NCBI GenBank assembly: GCA_002308515.1
Contig: DBVN01000049.1
Span: forward strand, 8,759 to 16,369
Length of the DNA: 7,611 nucleotides
Source of the DNA: Verrucomicrobia bacterium UBA1263
GTDB lineage: Bacteria; Verrucomicrobiota; Verrucomicrobiia; Limisphaerales; UBA1412
Direction of reading: 5' to 3'
The position numbers were made by a program, and so were the translations under genes. How positions within the stretch are numbered: position 1 is the stretch's first letter; each line of letters opens with the position of its first letter. The notes under the pieces are model-generated. The model made no database searches and was not told the origin of the DNA. It saw only the letters and a program-made list of their open reading frames with translations. Of this stretch, positions 6,797-7,611 are shown in pieces.

Positions 6797-6840
6797 ATAA
6801 GTAGTTTAATTTGTGCATTTTTATGTCACGCACACTTCAA

Positions 6841-6854
6841 CAGGCACCCGCCTG
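6841..6854 (-). other. Small hairpin in the leader of the giant gene
   Basis: CAGGC (6841-6845) pairs with GCCTG (6850-6854) around a 4-base loop, within the predicted 5' untranslated region. It has no T tract. It is short and may be incidental. Confidence 0.25.
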
Positions 6855-6909
6855 ATACTTTCCGGCAACAAACGACAGAAAGGAAATGCCGCGCGACGAA
6901 CACGGGGTT

Positions 6910-6937
6910 ATTATCATCTATCCCCGGTGAAAGTCAA
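6910..6937 (-). promoter_or_regulatory. Sigma70-type promoter of the giant-protein/prepilin unit
   Basis: On the minus strand, TTGACT (6932-6937) and GATAAT (6910-6915) each match consensus at 5 of 6 positions and are separated by 16 bases. An A/T-rich tract resembling an UP element lies directly upstream of the -35 (6938-6958). Transcription would start near 6903, giving a leader of about 105 bases before the ATG at 6796. This is the best promoter match I find in the window. Confidence 0.65.
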
Positions 6938-6979
6938 TTTTTTTCGCAAAAAGAAAAATCCTCTCCCCGGAACCGTACC

Positions 6980-6991
6980 TGCCGCGCGGCA
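6980..6991. promoter_or_regulatory. 12-bp perfect palindrome TGCCGCGCGGCA
   Basis: The sequence is its own reverse complement and overlaps the right arm of the 14-bp inverted repeat. It lies 12 bases beyond the stop codon of the HTH gene and about 45 bases upstream of the giant gene's -35. The other arm (6887-6898) carries only a degenerate version. It could be a site for a dimeric regulator such as the adjacent HTH protein. It is not followed by a T run on the minus strand and so is not a terminator. Confidence 0.4.
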
Positions 6992-7002
6992 TATCCCTTT
7001 TT

Positions 7003-7224
7003 TCAGGACAACATCCTGGTACTGAGGAATTTTTTCAATTCTCTCAGGGGTATGCGCACCAGACGGTAACGGGCACCGGCACCCGCCACGTCGAAGGCGC
7101 GCAGCTGGCCGGTGTCTATCAGGTTGGAGATGTGCATCTTGCTGACTCCCAGGATCCGCGCGGCGGTCTTGCGGTCCACCAGCGCGCCCCGGACTTCCTG
7201 AGACGGATCGTTACCGGTCTCCAT
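7003..7224 (-). CDS. Small excisionase/MerR-like helix-turn-helix DNA-binding protein
   Basis: The 73-residue product fits the HTH_17/excisionase pattern. A first helix (RKTAARILGV, residues 18-27) leads into a recognition helix (SKMHISNLIDTGQL, 28-41). A wing-like strand and closing helix follow (YRLVRIPLRELKKFL, 53-67). In related proteins this fold binds DNA as a recombination directionality factor, a plasmid or phage control protein, or a small transcriptional regulator; the sequence does not decide which. The start at 7224 is fixed by AAGGAGG six bases upstream. The gene overlaps the preceding Pol X-like gene by 14 bases (7211-7224), so the two are probably translationally coupled. Its stop is 206 bases before the giant gene, whose promoter region carries an inverted repeat it might bind. 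No integrase is visible in the window. Confidence 0.8.
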   Translation of the reverse strand: METGNDPSQEVRGALVDRKTAARILGVSKMHISNLIDTGQLRAFDVAGAGARYRLVRIPLRELKKFLSTRMLS

Positions 7225-7611
7225 GCCGTGCCTCCTTCCCGGAACGGGACAGCGGGACCAGTCTCTGACGGGGCGGTATCCACTCCAGCCCCAGAGCGTG
7301 GTAGATATCGGCCTCCGCGGCGCGGACCCACCGGTGAGCGGCGGTGTAAAGTCCGCCGGGCATCAGCGGCGCGTGACCCAGACGGCGCGCCCGCAGGGAG
7401 AGTTCGCTCAGATGCGCTCGCGGCCCCGGGGTCAGCAGCCAGACCGCCCCAAAGCTTTCCTTCGGTGCCAGCCAGAGCCTCAGACGGCAGGAAACCGTGA
7501 GAAAACTGCGGCAGTACAGCCCCGGATCGGGAACGAACCGGCGGCGCAGCGGCGCGCCTCCGTCGCAGCAGATCAGCTGGTAGCAGCGCAGAAATCCCAG
7601 GAAAGGAGAAT
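7211..7611 (-). CDS. C-terminal part of a Pol X (Pol beta-like) nucleotidyltransferase-family protein (5' end outside window)
   Basis: A minus-strand frame with no start is open from the window edge to a TAA at 7211-7213, giving 132 complete codons. Two stretches resemble family X DNA polymerases by memory alignment. RLRLWLAPKESFGAVWLLTPG (residues 42-62) matches the last palm strand 'vDLRvvpp-eFGaallyfTGS'. DIYHALGLEWIPPRQRL (101-117) matches the thumb ending 'e-vY-aLGLpwIPPELRe', with L-ARRLGHAPLMPGGLY between them. In Pol beta the palm strand carries the third metal-binding Asp (D256); here the aligned residue is Arg44 (codon 7478-7480). If the alignment is right, ordinary polymerase chemistry is doubtful. 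The gene overlaps the HTH gene by 14 bases, and both are much richer in GC than the rest of the window. The plus-strand frame over the same bases lacks family resemblance. Confidence 0.55.
   Translation of the reverse strand, partial: SPFLGFLRCYQLICCDGGAPLRRRFVPDPGLYCRSFLTVSCRLRLWLAPKESFGAVWLLTPGPRAHLSELSLRARRLGHAPLMPGGLYTAAHRWVRAAEADIYHALGLEWIPPRQRLVPLSRSGKEARHGDR
7231..7237 (-). promoter_or_regulatory. Strong Shine-Dalgarno site of the HTH gene
   Basis: On the minus strand AAGGAGG sits six bases before the ATG at 7222-7224. It lies inside the coding sequence of the upstream gene and fixes the HTH start. The other genes in the window have weak sites or none. Confidence 0.8.

Larger units (their letters stand above)
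6882..6996. repeat. 14-bp inverted repeat flanking the giant-gene promoter
   Basis: The left arm (6882-6895) and the reverse complement of the right arm (6983-6996) agree at 13 of 14 bases around the core ATGCCGCGCG. The arms bracket the promoter at 6910-6937, one just downstream of the predicted start and one upstream of the A/T-rich tract. This is the geometry of paired operators for one regulator. Alternatively it is a GC-rich secondary structure. Confidence 0.45.

Noticed and set aside
6903..6944. Plus-strand hairpin (CGGGG with CCCCG) followed by seven T, considered as a terminator
   Set aside because: The stem is only 5 bp with a 14-base loop and lies 11 bases from the T run. No plus-strand gene ends there, and the same bases form a good minus-strand promoter.
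7119..7331. Alternative minus-strand 70-codon frame overlapping the HTH start
   Set aside because: Low-complexity Gly/Arg/Pro product in a different frame from both supported genes.
7132..7500. Plus-strand 122-codon frame over the GC-rich right end
   Set aside because: Arg/Pro/Ala-rich composition typical of a GC-rich shadow. The minus strand offers a Pol X-like frame, a strong SD and a recognisable HTH protein.
1..7611. tRNA or rRNA genes and insertion-sequence transposases
   Set aside because: No tRNA cloverleaf, rRNA-like stretch or transposase motif was recognised by eye on either strand.

Overview
The window looks like chromosomal or accessory DNA from a member of the PVC group, most likely Verrucomicrobiota/Kiritimatiellota or Lentisphaerota. 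This is inferred from family knowledge. The three clues are a prepilin-like protein with the H-X9-DG motif, a giant secreted protein built from TAND..ERDP-type galactose-binding-like repeats plus PA14, and a C-terminal domain ending in GFYRLK. Every confident gene except the fragment at the left edge lies on the minus strand, so the region reads right to left.

Right edge (7003-7611): a GC-rich pair. A 5'-truncated gene resembles the palm/thumb end of family X (Pol beta-like) DNA polymerases but has Arg where the third catalytic Asp is expected. It overlaps by 14 bases an excisionase/MerR-like helix-turn-helix protein that has a strong Shine-Dalgarno site. An intergenic stretch (6797-7002) follows, holding a good sigma70-type promoter. 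A 14-bp inverted repeat flanks that promoter, and one arm of it contains a 12-bp perfect palindrome.

Centre (1075-6796): a two-gene unit. The first gene encodes a 1578-residue exported protein: signal peptide, six tandem F5/8-type-C-like modules, a DUF1349/concanavalin-like domain, an Ig-like domain, PA14 and a C-terminal domain. After a GC-rich intergenic hairpin comes a 307-residue pseudopilin-like protein. The probable theme is a large surface or secreted glycan-binding protein made together with a prepilin-like partner.

Left part: 763-1074 (312 bases without a gene) holds a 3'-UTR hairpin, three tandem minus-strand terminator-like hairpins, and then the promoter and a dyad in front of an orphan RelE/ParE-like toxin gene (358-762). 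That gene ends against a terminator hairpin and a 10-bp tandem repeat of ACAGAT-type units, facing the end of an unidentified plus-strand gene (1-249).
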